Counted from the stretch's first letter, positions 49,789 to 59,866 are shown. The stretch: 64,000 nucleotides of DNA from JBEKZD01 sp050013395 (GCA_050013395.1 JBEKFI010000006.1:19766-83765), one strand, 5' to 3'. The notes: a model not told the origin generated them from the letters alone. A program made the numbers and translations.

Positions 49789-52700
49789 ACCCTCCGGATC
49801 ACCGGCAGCGTGAACTGATTGTGAAGCGGCTCGATGCGACCATGATCGTCGAAGCCGCCGCCGGCACCGGCAAAACGCGTTCGATGACCGACCGGATGGT
49901 GGCGCTGCTGGCCGGCGGCAAGTGCCGCATCGAAACACTGGTCGCCGTCACCTTCACGCGCAAGGCCGCTGCCGAGTTACAGAACCGTTTTCAATTCGCT
50001 CTCGAAGACGCGGCGCGCCACGCGAGCGGCAAACCTGCCGAACGTCTGCGCCACGCCCGCAACCACGTCGAGCTTTGTTTCATCGGCACGGTGCACTCGT
50101 TCTGCGCACGGCTGTTGCGCGAGCGTCCCGTGGAAGCGGGCGTTGACCCGGCCTTCGAGGAACTCGACGAGGAGCGCGACGCGCGGCTGCGCCAGCAGGC
50201 GTGGGAGACGTTCGGCAACGAGTTGTTTGCAGCCGATGATCCCGTGCTGGATGAGTGCGAGGAACTCGGGTTGACACTGGCGGAGTTGCGCGAGGCCTTC
50301 CTGCAATTCGCCGATTACCCGGACGTGGACGAGTGGCCCGCGCCTGCCGTGCCCGCGCCGGCGCTGAAGCCGGCCATGCAGGCGTTGTGCGAGTACACGG
50401 CGCACATGGCGCGTGTGCTGCCGACCTTGCCGGCAGAGGGAGGCACGGATGAGTTGATCGGACTGTTTCGGCGGGTGTTGCGCATGATGCGGTCGCGCGA
50501 TCTCGAACGCCACGCCGATGTGGCAGAAGTGTTCGAGCAGTTCAAGCCTGAGCGGAAATGCACGCAGAAGAATTGGCCGGGCGGCAAAGAGCAGGCGTTG
50601 CGCGAACACGAGCGGTGGAATGGATTTGCCACGGAGGTGGCCGCGCCGTTTGTCGCTGCGTGGCGGGCGCACCGCTATCCGACCGTGTTGCGCGTGCTGG
50701 AGCGGGCGTGCGCGGTCTATGACCGGCAACGCCAGGTTGCGCACGGGTTGAACTTTCAGGATATGCTGATGCGCGCCGCCGCGTTGTTGCGCGACCGGCC
50801 GGAAATCCGCCGGTATTTCCGCCTGCGGTTCACGCACGTGTTGGTGGACGAGTTTCAGGACACCGATCCGGTGCAGGCCGAGGTGCTGTTGCTGCTCACG
50901 GCCGACGACCCGCGCGAGCGCGATTGGCGCAAATGCCGGCCCGTGCCGGGCGCGTTGTTTGTCGTCGGCGACCCGAAACAATCCATCTACCGGTTTCGCC
51001 GTGCCGACATCGTGACCTACAATACCGTCAAAGAAATCATCACCAGCACCGGCGGCTTGTGCGTCACGCTCACGGCCAACTTCCGCTCTGCCGCCCCGGT
51101 GGTGGACTGGGTGAACGCGGTATTTCAGTCGGGAGGGTTCTTCCCGGCCACAGCGAATGATTTCTCGCCGTCGTACGCGCCGTTTTTGGTGGGCCGCACG
51201 GAGGACGCCGCGGCGCCCGGTGTTTTCCGGATTGCCATCCCTGGCAACCTGAGCAATCAGGACGAGATCGCGGCGTACGAAGCCGACTTGCTAGCGCGGC
51301 AAATCCGCCACGCGGTCGACGGCGATGCGCGCGCGCCCGGCGACTTCCTCATTGTGACGCGCCAGAAGAAACGGCTCAGCGTGTACGCCGCGGCGCTGCA
51401 ACGGCTAGGCATTCCGCACGAAGTGACCGGCGGCAGTTCGCTTAATGAAGTACGCGAACTCAGTATGCTAAACACGGCGTTGCGCGCCGCGCTCGAACCC
51501 GACAACACGGTCGCTGTGGTGGCCGCCTTGCGCAGCGAGTTGTTCGGGTTCAGCGACCAACAGTTGTATGCGTTCCGGCGCGCGGGTGGGCGGTTCGATT
51601 TCCGTGGCACGACGCCGGAAACGCCTGCGGCTGAGTTGTTCGACGACGCGTTTGCCTGCCTGTCCCGGTACGCCGACTGGCTGGCCAATCTCGCGCCGAT
51701 CATCGCCATCGAACGCATCACCGCGGATCTCGGTCTCGCGCCGCTCGCTGCCGCTGCGCCCGGCGGCGATGTGCAGGCCGGCAGCCTCGGCAAAGCCATC
51801 GAGTTGCTCCGGGCTGCGCAGGCGGATTTGCCCACTGCCGCGGATTTTGTGGCGCAATTGGGCCGGTTGATCGAGCAAGCCGAGCAATACGACGGCGTGC
51901 CCGCCACCGCGCCCATGCCGTCGGTTGTCCGGGTGATGAACCTGCACAAGGTCAAAGGACTCCAGGCGCCCGTCGTGTTTCTGGCCGATCCATCGGGCGC
52001 GTCGGAGCACGCCGTCAGGCTGCAAGTGGATCGCCGTCAGGACCGCGTCACAGGCTACCTCGCGTTGCACGGCGAACGCAACATCTGGGGGCAGGCCTCG
52101 CTGTTGGCGCATCCGCCGGACTGGGAAACGCTGGCGTCGCGGGAACAGCAGTTTCAGGCCGCCGAGAATCACCGGCTGCTCTATGTCGCCGCCACGCGCG
52201 CGCGCGACCGACTCATCGTGACATTGCGCGGCAAGCGCGCCGATTCCAACCCGTGGCAGCCGTTGGCCGGGCAACTTGCCGACGCACCGGAGTTGCCGGA
52301 CCCCGGCCCGCAACAACCGCCGGGCGTCGAGACGGAGACCGTAACGCAGGCCGATGTCGCTGCTGCGCTCGATCAGATTCGCGCCCGCTGGCAAACCGTG
52401 CTGGCGCCTACTTACAGCGCCCGCGCCGCCAAGCAAATCAGTTTTCCCAGCGCGCCGCTGGCCACGCGCGACGAAGCGAGCGGCGTGCGTTGGGGCGGTG
52501 TGATCCATGCGTTGTTGCAGGCGGCGATGAGCGCGCCGAAAACCGACTGGCAGGCGCTCGCCACGGCGTTGCTTCAAGCTGCGGACTTGGACGTCACGCT
52601 GATCGAAGAAGCCGTGGAAATCGTTCGGCATGTCATGGAGTCAACGCTCTGGCAGCGCGCCTCCAGCAGCCGGCAACGCTCCACTGAATTGCCGTTCGTC

Positions 52701-52952
52701 GTGCTTGACGCCGGCGACGGCGCGTTGGTGCGCGGCGTGATTGACCTCGCGTTTGAAGAATCGGATGGTTGGGTCATTGTGGATTACAAGACCGACCGCG
52801 CTACGGGACAGCAACTGGAGAAGCTCGCGGAGACCTACCGTCCGCAAGTGACCGTCTATCGCACAGCATGGGCGCAAATCTTGCAGCAGCCTGTGAAAGA
52901 AGTTGGGCTGTATTTCACGCATGCGAACCGGTACGTGACTGTGACACCATGA
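49785..52952 (+). CDS. addA: AddA-like UvrD/RecB-type helicase-nuclease
   Basis: 1055 residues: Walker A VEAAAGTGKTRS (~22-33), Ia VAVTFTRKAAAELQNRF, motif II VLVDEFQDTDPVQAEVLLLL, motif III FVVGDPKQSIYRFRRADI, motif V VMNLHKVKGLQAPVVFLADP and motif VI LLYVAATRARDRL. The C-terminal nuclease has GVIDLAFEESDGWVIVDYKT. It is the motor and one nuclease of an AddAB complex. ATG overlaps the addB stop (ATGA), and its own stop overlaps the PHP gene. Confidence 0.93.
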   Translation: MNPPDHRQRELIVKRLDATMIVEAAAGTGKTRSMTDRMVALLAGGKCRIETLVAVTFTRKAAAELQNRFQFALEDAARHASGKPAERLRHARNHVELCFIGTVHSFCARLLRERPVEAGVDPAFEELDEERDARLRQQAWETFGNELFAADDPVLDECEELGLTLAELREAFLQFADYPDVDEWPAPAVPAPALKPAMQALCEYTAHMARVLPTLPAEGGTDELIGLFRRVLRMMRSRDLERHADVAEVFEQFKPERKCTQKNWPGGKEQALREHERWNGFATEVAAPFVAAWRAHRYPTVLRVLERACAVYDRQRQVAHGLNFQDMLMRAAALLRDRPEIRRYFRLRFTHVLVDEFQDTDPVQAEVLLLLTADDPRERDWRKCRPVPGALFVVGDPKQSIYRFRRADIVTYNTVKEIITSTGGLCVTLTANFRSAAPVVDWVNAVFQSGGFFPATANDFSPSYAPFLVGRTEDAAAPGVFRIAIPGNLSNQDEIAAYEADLLARQIRHAVDGDARAPGDFLIVTRQKKRLSVYAAALQRLGIPHEVTGGSSLNEVRELSMLNTALRAALEPDNTVAVVAALRSELFGFSDQQLYAFRRAGGRFDFRGTTPETPAAELFDDAFACLSRYADWLANLAPIIAIERITADLGLAPLAAAAPGGDVQAGSLGKAIELLRAAQADLPTAADFVAQLGRLIEQAEQYDGVPATAPMPSVVRVMNLHKVKGLQAPVVFLADPSGASEHAVRLQVDRRQDRVTGYLALHGERNIWGQASLLAHPPDWETLASREQQFQAAENHRLLYVAATRARDRLIVTLRGKRADSNPWQPLAGQLADAPELPDPGPQQPPGVETETVTQADVAAALDQIRARWQTVLAPTYSARAAKQISFPSAPLATRDEASGVRWGGVIHALLQAAMSAPKTDWQALATALLQAADLDVTLIEEAVEIVRHVMESTLWQRASSSRQRSTELPFVVLDAGDGALVRGVIDLAFEESDGWVIVDYKTDRATGQQLEKLAETYRPQVTVYRTAWAQILQQPVKEVGLYFTHANRYVTVTP

Positions 52953-53668
52953 TCAAAGTGGATTTGCACATGCACTCGGGAGAAGACCCGGAGGATGGAC
53001 TGAAGTATCCGGCAACGGCGTTGATTGACAAGGCGGTCGAACTGGGCTTCAGTGCAATCGCCATCACGCTTCACGGCAAGGTGCTGGAGGACGAGCGCGT
53101 GTTCGAATACGCACAGCGGAACGGGCTGCTGCTCATCCGGGCGGTCGAGTGGAACATCCTGGGCCGCGACGTACTGTTGTACAACATCACGCAGCGCGAG
53201 GCGGAGAAGCTACAGACATTCAAAGACCTGCGTGCCCACAAGCGTGAGCGCGGTGAAGATCTTCTGGTCGTCGCGCCGCACCCGTTTTACCCGAAGGGCC
53301 ACAGCCTCGGACGCGAGTTTGAGCGTAACATCGACTTATTCGACGCGGTCGAGTACGCGCAGATCCATTTCCCGTGGTTCGACGCGTTTAACCAGCGCGC
53401 GGTGCGCATCGCGCAGAAGCACGGCAAGCCGATCATCGCAAATTCGGACTCGCACAATGTCTGGATGTTTGGCCGGCACTACACCGTCGTCGATGCCGAG
53501 CCGACGATGCCTTCGATCTTTCGTGCCATTCGAGAGGGACGCATCGAACGGCACAGTCCCCACGTCTCGATCTGGGACTGCCTGCGCATGTTCGTGTTCG
53601 ATCCGTTGCTAGAGCGTCAGCCCGGTCGCGTGATGGAGAGTTTTCCCAGCGCTCAGCCGGTGAAATAA
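52949..53668 (+). CDS. PHP-domain phosphoesterase
   Basis: 239 residues: MIKVDLHMHSGEDPEDGLKY (HxH motif I), FSAIAITLHGK, VVAPHPFYPKGHSL, and PIIANSDSHNVWMFGR (DxH motif IV). A PHP metal-dependent phosphoesterase, perhaps like the RNase AM/TrpH group. ATG overlaps the addA stop (ATGA), so it is the third gene of the addBA operon; a nucleotide or DNA-end substrate is possible. Its 3' end overlaps lutC by 16 bases, tail to tail. Confidence 0.85.
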   Translation: MIKVDLHMHSGEDPEDGLKYPATALIDKAVELGFSAIAITLHGKVLEDERVFEYAQRNGLLLIRAVEWNILGRDVLLYNITQREAEKLQTFKDLRAHKRERGEDLLVVAPHPFYPKGHSLGREFERNIDLFDAVEYAQIHFPWFDAFNQRAVRIAQKHGKPIIANSDSHNVWMFGRHYTVVDAEPTMPSIFRAIREGRIERHSPHVSIWDCLRMFVFDPLLERQPGRVMESFPSAQPVK

Positions 53669-54231
53669 ACCGCGATTCGCTTCGGGCCATGCGCGCCCAT
53701 CACGACGATCTTCTCGATATCGGCGGTGCGGCTCGGCCCAGTGATGAGGCAAAGTGAACTCGGCCAGTGTCGATCGTAACGTTTTCGGATCAGCGCGAAC
53801 GCTGCCGCGAGATCGGGCACGAGTTGATCGCGCCGCGCGATCACCAGATGCACCGGCGGCAGCACCGACAGCGCCCGTCCCCCCGCCGAGCGCGTGGTCA
53901 CAAAGACTGAACCCGTCTGGGCGATTAGACAATCGCAGCCGGTGACGCCGATGTCCGCCTCGCGCACACTGGCATTTCCATCGCCCACCGCCAAACGGAC
54001 CAACTCGCTGCCGTCGGTGGCGACTCGCTCGAATGGTTTCAAGAACTCAGGGAGTTTGTCCGCGCCGTCAATAAGTTCGCCGCGCAGTGCGACGAACTCT
54101 TCGCGGAACCGCGTCTCGATATCGCCTACGGGCAGCCAGATCGGCATCTCGGTCGGCACGGGCGGGCGTGGGGCCTCCGTGCGCAACGCGGCGCGGACGC
54201 GGGCAAGAATATTCTCGCGGGCGGGAGTCAA
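53653..54231 (-). CDS. lutC: LutC/LUD-domain lactate utilisation protein
   Basis: 192 residues of the LUD (YkgG) family: VREADIGVTGCDCLIAQTGS, VFVTTRSAGGRALSVLPPVH, LVIARRDQLVPDL and SLCLITGPSRTADIEKIVVM, GAHGPKRIAVYF. With LutA and LutB it oxidises L-lactate to pyruvate. The start is TTG 54231, overlapping the lutB stop; no ATG is suitably placed. Last gene of lutABC. Confidence 0.88.
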   Translation of the reverse strand: MTPARENILARVRAALRTEAPRPPVPTEMPIWLPVGDIETRFREEFVALRGELIDGADKLPEFLKPFERVATDGSELVRLAVGDGNASVREADIGVTGCDCLIAQTGSVFVTTRSAGGRALSVLPPVHLVIARRDQLVPDLAAAFALIRKRYDRHWPSSLCLITGPSRTADIEKIVVMGAHGPKRIAVYFTG

Positions 54232-55718
54232 TGCTCACCCCGGTTTGCCCCCTCACCCTGATCCTCTCCCCCGGCGGACGGGGGAGAGGAGGGAACTTCC
54301 CTCTCCCTTGCCGTGTAAGGGAGAGGGTCAGGGTGAGGGTTAAGTTTTTCCCACCATTCCCGAAAATTTTGTGGCGGCGGTTCGGGCAATTCGCGGCCTT
54401 GCGTCCATGGTTTCGCCAGCGACGCGGCCCAACCGAGCCGCATGGCGAGGCGCGCGAGTTTGCCAGCCACGACGTACCGCTTTTCCGATTGCATCGCCCA
54501 AAGCCACACTTTGAACGCGAACCGTTGGAGCGGATTGTCGAACTTGTGCTGCACGGCGTTGCGACGGTTGTGCAGCAGGTGATGGTGCAGATCAATCCGC
54601 ACCGGGCAAACGTCGGTGCACGCGCCACACAGCGAACTGGCGTAGGGCAAATGCGACCAATCCGCCGCATCGCGCAAATGCGGTGTGATGACCGAGCCGA
54701 TCGGCCCTTGATACGTCGTGCCGTAGGCGTGGCCGCCGATGTTCCTGTAAATCGGACATGCGTTGAGGCACGCGCCGCAGCGGATGCAGTACAGCGCATC
54801 GCGTTGCTCTGCGTCGGCCAGCAGGTGCGTGCGACCATTGTCGAGAAGCACGACGTGAAATTCTTCCGGGCCGTCCATCTCGCCGTCGCGTCGCGGGCCG
54901 CCGATGAGAGTGTTATAAACCGTGACGGCCTGCCCGTTGCCGGCTATGGCGAGGACAGGCCACATCAAGGCGAGGTCTTCAAGTCGCGGGATAAGTTTCT
55001 CAATGCCGGCCACGGCGACGTGGATGCGCGGCAGCGACACGCTCAGGCGACCATTGCCTTCGTTGGTACTGATGGTGATCATGCCGGTGTCGGCGATAAG
55101 GAAGTTGGCGCCGGTGACGCCCATGCCCGCCGTAAGGAATTCCTGGCGGAGCTGCGCGCGCGCGATGCCGGCCAGTTCCTCGGCGGTGGCGTCGGGCGCC
55201 GTGCCGAATTTCTCATGGAATGTCCGGGCGATGTCGGCTTTCGTCAGATGCATCACCGGCGTCACGATGTGGTAGGGCGGTTCGCGGCGGATCTGGCAGA
55301 TGTACTCGCCGAGGTCGGTCTCCACGACCTGAATCTCCGCCGCTTCAAGCGCTTCGTTGAGATGGATTTCTTCGGTCGTCATCGACTTGGATTTGACGAC
55401 CTTGCGGACGTTGCGAGTGCGTGCGATCTGCAGGATGTATGCGCGTGCTTCTTCAGCCGTTTCGGCCCAGAACACGCGGCCGCCATTTTCAATCACCTTG
55501 CGCTCGAACTGTTCGAGGTAACGGTCGAGATGGTTGATCGTCTCCCATTTGATCTGCGCGGCGTGAGAGCGGGCGTTCTGCCAATCGGCGAACCGCGTCT
55601 TGCCCAGCGCGACGGCGGCATGGTAGGTGCCGATGGCCTTCTGAATGACGGCGCGGTGATGGAGATTGCCCGCCTTCTCCGCTGCGGCGCGCTTGAATCG
55701 GATGGCTGAAGAGGTCAT
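54228..55718 (-). CDS. lutB: LutB-like iron-sulfur protein with repeat-encoded C-terminus
   Basis: 496 residues: LUD domain (LNEALEAAEIQVVETDLGEY, ANFLIADTGMITISTNEGNG, RLSVSLPRIHVAVAGIEKLI) followed by two ferredoxin-type clusters, YCIRCGACLNACPIY and LCGACTDVCPVRI. The electron-transfer subunit of the L-lactate oxidising complex. The last ~25 residues (PHPDPLPYTARERE, then PSAGGEDQGEGANRG) are encoded by the dispersed repeat at 54248-54340, so the native end has been replaced. ATG 55718 chosen. Confidence 0.9.
   Translation of the reverse strand: MTSSAIRFKRAAAEKAGNLHHRAVIQKAIGTYHAAVALGKTRFADWQNARSHAAQIKWETINHLDRYLEQFERKVIENGGRVFWAETAEEARAYILQIARTRNVRKVVKSKSMTTEEIHLNEALEAAEIQVVETDLGEYICQIRREPPYHIVTPVMHLTKADIARTFHEKFGTAPDATAEELAGIARAQLRQEFLTAGMGVTGANFLIADTGMITISTNEGNGRLSVSLPRIHVAVAGIEKLIPRLEDLALMWPVLAIAGNGQAVTVYNTLIGGPRRDGEMDGPEEFHVVLLDNGRTHLLADAEQRDALYCIRCGACLNACPIYRNIGGHAYGTTYQGPIGSVITPHLRDAADWSHLPYASSLCGACTDVCPVRIDLHHHLLHNRRNAVQHKFDNPLQRFAFKVWLWAMQSEKRYVVAGKLARLAMRLGWAASLAKPWTQGRELPEPPPQNFREWWEKLNPHPDPLPYTAREREVPSSPPSAGGEDQGEGANRGEH
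54248..54340. repeat. CCCTCACCCTGATCCTCTCCC-type repeat in the 3' end of lutB
   Basis: Outer ends ccctcaccctgatcctctcc and gggtcagggtgaggg pair; two inner hairpins. Fourth-frame read-through gives the lutB tail. Confidence 0.85.
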
Positions 55719-55735
55719 GGCGCACACCAATTCAC

Positions 55736-55825
55736 CCCCTCACCTTGATCCTCTCCCCCGACGAGCGGGGGGCGAGGAGAATCCCATCGCCCTTGCTATG
55801 CAAGGGAGAGGGTCAGGGTGAGGGT
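55736..55825. repeat. CCCTCACCTTGATCCTCTCCC-type repeat between lutA and lutB
   Basis: ccctcaccttgatcctctcc to gggtcagggtgaggg, with inner hairpins. It fills nearly the whole lutA-lutB gap and could lower or uncouple lutB expression. Confidence 0.85.
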
Positions 55826-55843
55826 TTTTGAAATCAATCCTCT

Positions 55844-56542
55844 TCATCTCGCCGCCAGGACCTCCGCCAAATGAATGGTTTTAATGGGCATTCTTTGGCG
55901 ACGGAGGTAACCGTCAATTTGCATCAGGCAACTCGAATCGCCTGAGACAACGTACTCCGCGCCCGTTTGCTTGATGGACGTACATTTCATTTCGTCCATC
56001 GCGTAGGAAATCATCGGGAACTTCACTGAAAACGTGCCGCCGAAGCCGCAGCACGTCTCGGCTTCGCTCATTTCCACCAGTTCAAGTTCTTCGACGTTTC
56101 GGAGCAGTTCGCGTGGCTCGTCCTTCAGGCGCAGTTCGCGCAAGGCGTGACAGGCGTCGTGATACGTCACCTTGGCGGGAAATCTCGCGCCCACGTCGGT
56201 GACGCCGAGTTGGCGCACGAGGAACTCGGAAAACTCGAACGTGTTGGCCGTGACGCGCGTCGCTTTGCCGAGAAGTTCAGGATAAAAATTCCTGACCATT
56301 GCCGTGCACGAGCCTGACGGGCAGACGATCGCGTCCGCGTCGGCGAAAATCTCGCAATAACGCCTGGCCAGTTCCCGAGCCTCGTCCCAGTAACCGGTGT
56401 TGAACGCCGGCTGGCCACAGCAGGTTTGCTGGAGCGGGTAATCGACCTCGATATTCAGCCGCCGCAACACCTTGACCATTGCGATGCCAACGTTCGGAAA
56501 GAGTTGGTCAACAAAGCACGGAATGAACAGTGCCACGCGCAT
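55844..56542 (-). CDS. lutA: LutA-like (Fe-S)-binding protein
   Basis: 232 residues with two CCG domains: QTCCGQPAFNTGYWDEAREL (~46) and AETCCGFGGTFSVKFPMISY (~170), plus IVCPSGSCTAMVR and VTYHDACHALRELRLKDEPR. CCG domains occur in LutA/GlpC/HdrB and bind Fe-S or heme-linked redox centres. First gene of lutABC. ATG 56542 (MRVALFIPCFVDQLFP) fits the family start better than an upstream ATG. Confidence 0.92.
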   Translation of the reverse strand: MRVALFIPCFVDQLFPNVGIAMVKVLRRLNIEVDYPLQQTCCGQPAFNTGYWDEARELARRYCEIFADADAIVCPSGSCTAMVRNFYPELLGKATRVTANTFEFSEFLVRQLGVTDVGARFPAKVTYHDACHALRELRLKDEPRELLRNVEELELVEMSEAETCCGFGGTFSVKFPMISYAMDEMKCTSIKQTGAEYVVSGDSSCLMQIDGYLRRQRMPIKTIHLAEVLAAR

Positions 56543-56643
56543 GGGCGTTGAACGTAGGGACGCCATGCAAGCAAATCAAGCGGGAACTTTCCTTGTCAGG
56601 GCGGTGTCGGAAGCGGTAACCTTCAACCAAATAGGAGGCTTCC

Positions 56644-58152
56644 ATGAAAGCGATCTCTGTTCTTGTCGTGCTCGCTGCGGCGGTCACCGCCGCTCGTGCC
56701 CAGACCCAGCTCACGATCTACAACCAGAACTTCGCCACAGTGAAGGAGGCGCGCACGCTCGATTTGAAGAAGGGCGAAAACGAGGTGCGCGTCACCGACA
56801 TCACGGCCCATCTGGAACCGGACTCGGTGGTGTTGCGCGACTTGAAGAACCCCGACGCGCTCCAGATTTTGGAGCAGAACTACGAGAGCGATCCGCTCAG
56901 CGAGGGATTGCTTCTGTGCAAGTCGGAGGGCAGGGTGCTCGATTTTGAAATCACCATGCCGCAAACGGGTGAGAAAAAGATCGTGAAGGGTAAGATTCTG
57001 CGCAGCGGCTATGTGCCGCACACGGTGGCGTTTCAGCGGTACGGCCAGCAGTACGCCTACGCGCAGATGGCTTACGCCAATCCGCAGGGCGGCGGTCAGC
57101 CGATTGTCGAGGTGGACGGCAAAATCCAGTTCGGTCTACCCGGGAAACCGATCTTCGACGCGCTCGATCCGCAGGCGTTTCTGAAGCCGACACTGCTCTG
57201 GCGGTTGTGGGCCGACAAGGCGGGCAAACACGACACGGAATTCTCCTACCTCACCGGCGGCATGCGCTGGGAAGCGGACTACAACGCGGTCGCGCCGGAG
57301 AAAGGCGACACGTTTGACATCATTGGCTGGGTCACGCTCGAAAACATGAGCGGCAAAGACTTCGAGAACGCCAGCGTCAAGCTCATGGCAGGCGACGTGG
57401 CGCGGGTGCAGCCAGAGCGCGCAGATGTCATCACGTTAGGAGAGTTCAACTACGCGCAGGAGCGAGCTCGAGGTCCTGCCGTGACCGAGCGGACGTTCGA
57501 GGAATATCACCTTTACACGCTGCAACGGCCCACGACGGTGTTGGATCGTGAGATCAAACAGGTGGAGTTCGTGCGCGCGGCCAACGTGCCCGCTAAGCGC
57601 ACCTACGTGTACGATGGATTCAAGGTGGACGAGCGCTATCGCGGCTGGAACTACGACAGTATTCGCCGGGAAGCCAGTTACGGGACGGAATCCAATCCGA
57701 AAGTCTGGGTGATGCTGGAATTCAAGAACTCTGAGAGCGCGCACTTGGGCATGCCCTTGCCGAAGGGCAAAGTGAAGGTTTATCGGCGCGACGTGGACGG
57801 ACGCAACGAGTTCATCGGCGAAGACCGGATTGATCACACGCCGAAAGACGAGACGGTGCGGCTCTACACTGGCAATGCCTTCGACATCGTCGGCGAACGT
57901 CGCCAGACCAACTTCAAGCTGGACTCGAACAATCACTGGGCCGACGAGTCGTTCGAGATCAAGGTGCGCAACCACAAGAAGGAAGAAGTTGAGGTGCGCG
58001 TGGTCGAGCATCTTTACCGGTGGTTCCAATGGGAGATTACAGGCAGCACGATGGACTACACCAAGACCGACGCCCGCACCATCGAGTTCCGCCCGAAAGT
58101 CGCTGCCGATGGTCAAGCCATCATCAATTACACGGTGCATTACACATGGTAA
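56644..58152 (+). CDS. Exported DUF4139-domain protein
   Basis: 502 residues: signal peptide (MKAISVLVVLAAAVTAARAQ), then TQLTIYNQNFATVKEARTLD, and a large DUF4139 part with HDTEFSYLTGGMRWEADYNA, DIIGWVTLENMSGKDFENAS, VKLMAGDV, and LPKGKVKVYRRDVDGRNEFI. DUF4139 proteins are beta-rich, exported and uncharacterised. AGGAGG lies 7 bases before the ATG. The next gene starts 7 bases inside its end. Confidence 0.88.
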   Translation: MKAISVLVVLAAAVTAARAQTQLTIYNQNFATVKEARTLDLKKGENEVRVTDITAHLEPDSVVLRDLKNPDALQILEQNYESDPLSEGLLLCKSEGRVLDFEITMPQTGEKKIVKGKILRSGYVPHTVAFQRYGQQYAYAQMAYANPQGGGQPIVEVDGKIQFGLPGKPIFDALDPQAFLKPTLLWRLWADKAGKHDTEFSYLTGGMRWEADYNAVAPEKGDTFDIIGWVTLENMSGKDFENASVKLMAGDVARVQPERADVITLGEFNYAQERARGPAVTERTFEEYHLYTLQRPTTVLDREIKQVEFVRAANVPAKRTYVYDGFKVDERYRGWNYDSIRREASYGTESNPKVWVMLEFKNSESAHLGMPLPKGKVKVYRRDVDGRNEFIGEDRIDHTPKDETVRLYTGNAFDIVGERRQTNFKLDSNNHWADESFEIKVRNHKKEEVEVRVVEHLYRWFQWEITGSTMDYTKTDARTIEFRPKVAADGQAIINYTVHYTW

Positions 58153-59861
58153 CGGTGACGAGGTACAAGTGGCTGGCGTGGCCGGTGGCCGTGGTGCTGG
58201 CGTGTGGGTGCGCAGGGCTGCCGCGCTCTGGACCCGCGCCGACGCCTGCCCCGCCGTATTATCAAGAGGCATTGCGGGCGTATTGGGGTGAGGACAATCC
58301 CGCTGCCTTCGTGTTGGCGTCACTGGCTGTCGAAAAGGACCCAGACCCGCAGCATATTGAGCATGCCGGCTATCTGGCGACGGTGCTGGCCTCGGAAAAA
58401 CTGAGCGTTACCGAACTCAAAGAGGTGACACTCGATGCCCGGATTGCGCACTTGATGCTGGACGTTTATGCGCGGGGGCTTCGAGCCTCAAAAACAAACG
58501 ATTACGCCCAAGCGTTCCGGGCGTTTCGGGATTTCACCTTTTGTACCCCGTCAGAACGTTGGCGTCGCATCGGGCTGACGACATCGGTGCCGCCCAATTG
58601 GGCACGGTTGAACTCGCCGGGGGAAAGCGACCAGAACCTCCGTCTCGCAGAACTGGCGCTGAAATTGGCACCGGATCCGACAACCGCAGGGCAGATAGCG
58701 GAAGCCGCCTCACCTGCGACAGCCGCGCAAAAAGCCAGGGCAGCAGAGATGCTGGCCGCCGTGTTTGAGCGCACCGGTGAATTGAGATGGTCGGAGAAAG
58801 CGTTTGCCCTTTTGCTGGAGGCGCAACAACCCGCCCGCGCGGAGACACTGGCTCTGCGCATCCTGACTAACGATTCAGCTACAGTGAGCACGTATGTGTC
58901 GCTTGGTACAGCCTACACACGCGCCGGACGTCTGACGCGGGCCGAAGAGGTGTTGACGGCGGCCATCGGCCGATTCGGTAATCGCCACGCGGACATCACG
59001 CTGGCCCAGGCCGAACTCTACCGGCGCCAGCAACGATACGATGATGCCCTCAACGAGTTGCTGACGGCAGGCCGCGAGGTGGAACAGTTCCGACGCGAGC
59101 ACTATCATCCAGTGTGGGCAAAGCAACTCGAAGCTGTTGCCTTGGCCACCGGGCCCGATGATTCGGTCTATGCCATTACTGGGGAAACCAAGCCAAGAGT
59201 GCTTCATTTGAGCCGAGACGGGGAAGTGCTGGCTCAATATGGTCCGTTTGAGGACCCCACTGATGACGGGGCGCATCCGTTTGCCGTGTTCAACGACGGC
59301 ACCTTCCTCATTCGCAACCGCCGGTGGTCGTCCGATGGTCGGATGCTCCAAGAGTTTCCTTTCTCCCCAAGTATCCGGGCCGTTTGCGTTGATCGTGGCC
59401 AGCAGCGGGTGTTGGCTTTCGGCCGCACCGAAGGAATAAAGATTCTCAGTGCCGATGGTCAATTGCTCTCCCATCTGTGCGGCGACGGGTCGGCTTGGAC
59501 GCCGTGCAACAACTTTTGTCCGTGCGTCGCCATTGCCGCCAACGAGGAGAGCATACTGCTCGTCACGAGAAACGGTCCCGTGCGACTGGATTACAAAGGC
59601 GGCTATTCTGGCCCGTGGGAGGGCGGAGGGTTTCACGATGTGGCGGCAGGGCGCGATGGCCTTTTTTATCTGAGCCGCGGCGACCAAGTGAAGGTGGTTC
59701 GCGTTGCTCCCTTCAATGCTTGGCAGTCGATGGAGTCAATTCCCCACGGCGGCGGAGCGATCGCGGCAGCCACGTCCGGCGGGTTCTACGTCGCGGGAGT
59801 GACGACGGAGCAAGGTATTTGGCTGATCAAATACGCGCCGCCAATCGCTCCACGCGAATGA
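58146..59861 (+). CDS. Lipoprotein with TPR-like and beta-propeller-like parts
   Basis: 571 residues. A lipoprotein signal (WLAWPVAVVLACGCAGLPRS) is followed by helical TPR-like repeats (~40-330; PAFVLASLAVEKDPDPQHIE, STYVSLGTAYTRAGRLTRAE, EVLTAAIGRFG, DITLAQAELYRRQQRYDDAL) and a C-terminal propeller-like half (~345-571; DDSVYAITGETKPRVLHLSR, AVFNDGTFLIRNRRWSSDGR). Overlaps the DUF4139 gene by 7 bases. Probably anchored in the outer membrane; function unknown. Confidence 0.75.
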   Translation: MVTVTRYKWLAWPVAVVLACGCAGLPRSGPAPTPAPPYYQEALRAYWGEDNPAAFVLASLAVEKDPDPQHIEHAGYLATVLASEKLSVTELKEVTLDARIAHLMLDVYARGLRASKTNDYAQAFRAFRDFTFCTPSERWRRIGLTTSVPPNWARLNSPGESDQNLRLAELALKLAPDPTTAGQIAEAASPATAAQKARAAEMLAAVFERTGELRWSEKAFALLLEAQQPARAETLALRILTNDSATVSTYVSLGTAYTRAGRLTRAEEVLTAAIGRFGNRHADITLAQAELYRRQQRYDDALNELLTAGREVEQFRREHYHPVWAKQLEAVALATGPDDSVYAITGETKPRVLHLSRDGEVLAQYGPFEDPTDDGAHPFAVFNDGTFLIRNRRWSSDGRMLQEFPFSPSIRAVCVDRGQQRVLAFGRTEGIKILSADGQLLSHLCGDGSAWTPCNNFCPCVAIAANEESILLVTRNGPVRLDYKGGYSGPWEGGGFHDVAAGRDGLFYLSRGDQVKVVRVAPFNAWQSMESIPHGGGAIAAATSGGFYVAGVTTEQGIWLIKYAPPIAPRE

Positions 59862-59866
59862 GTGCG

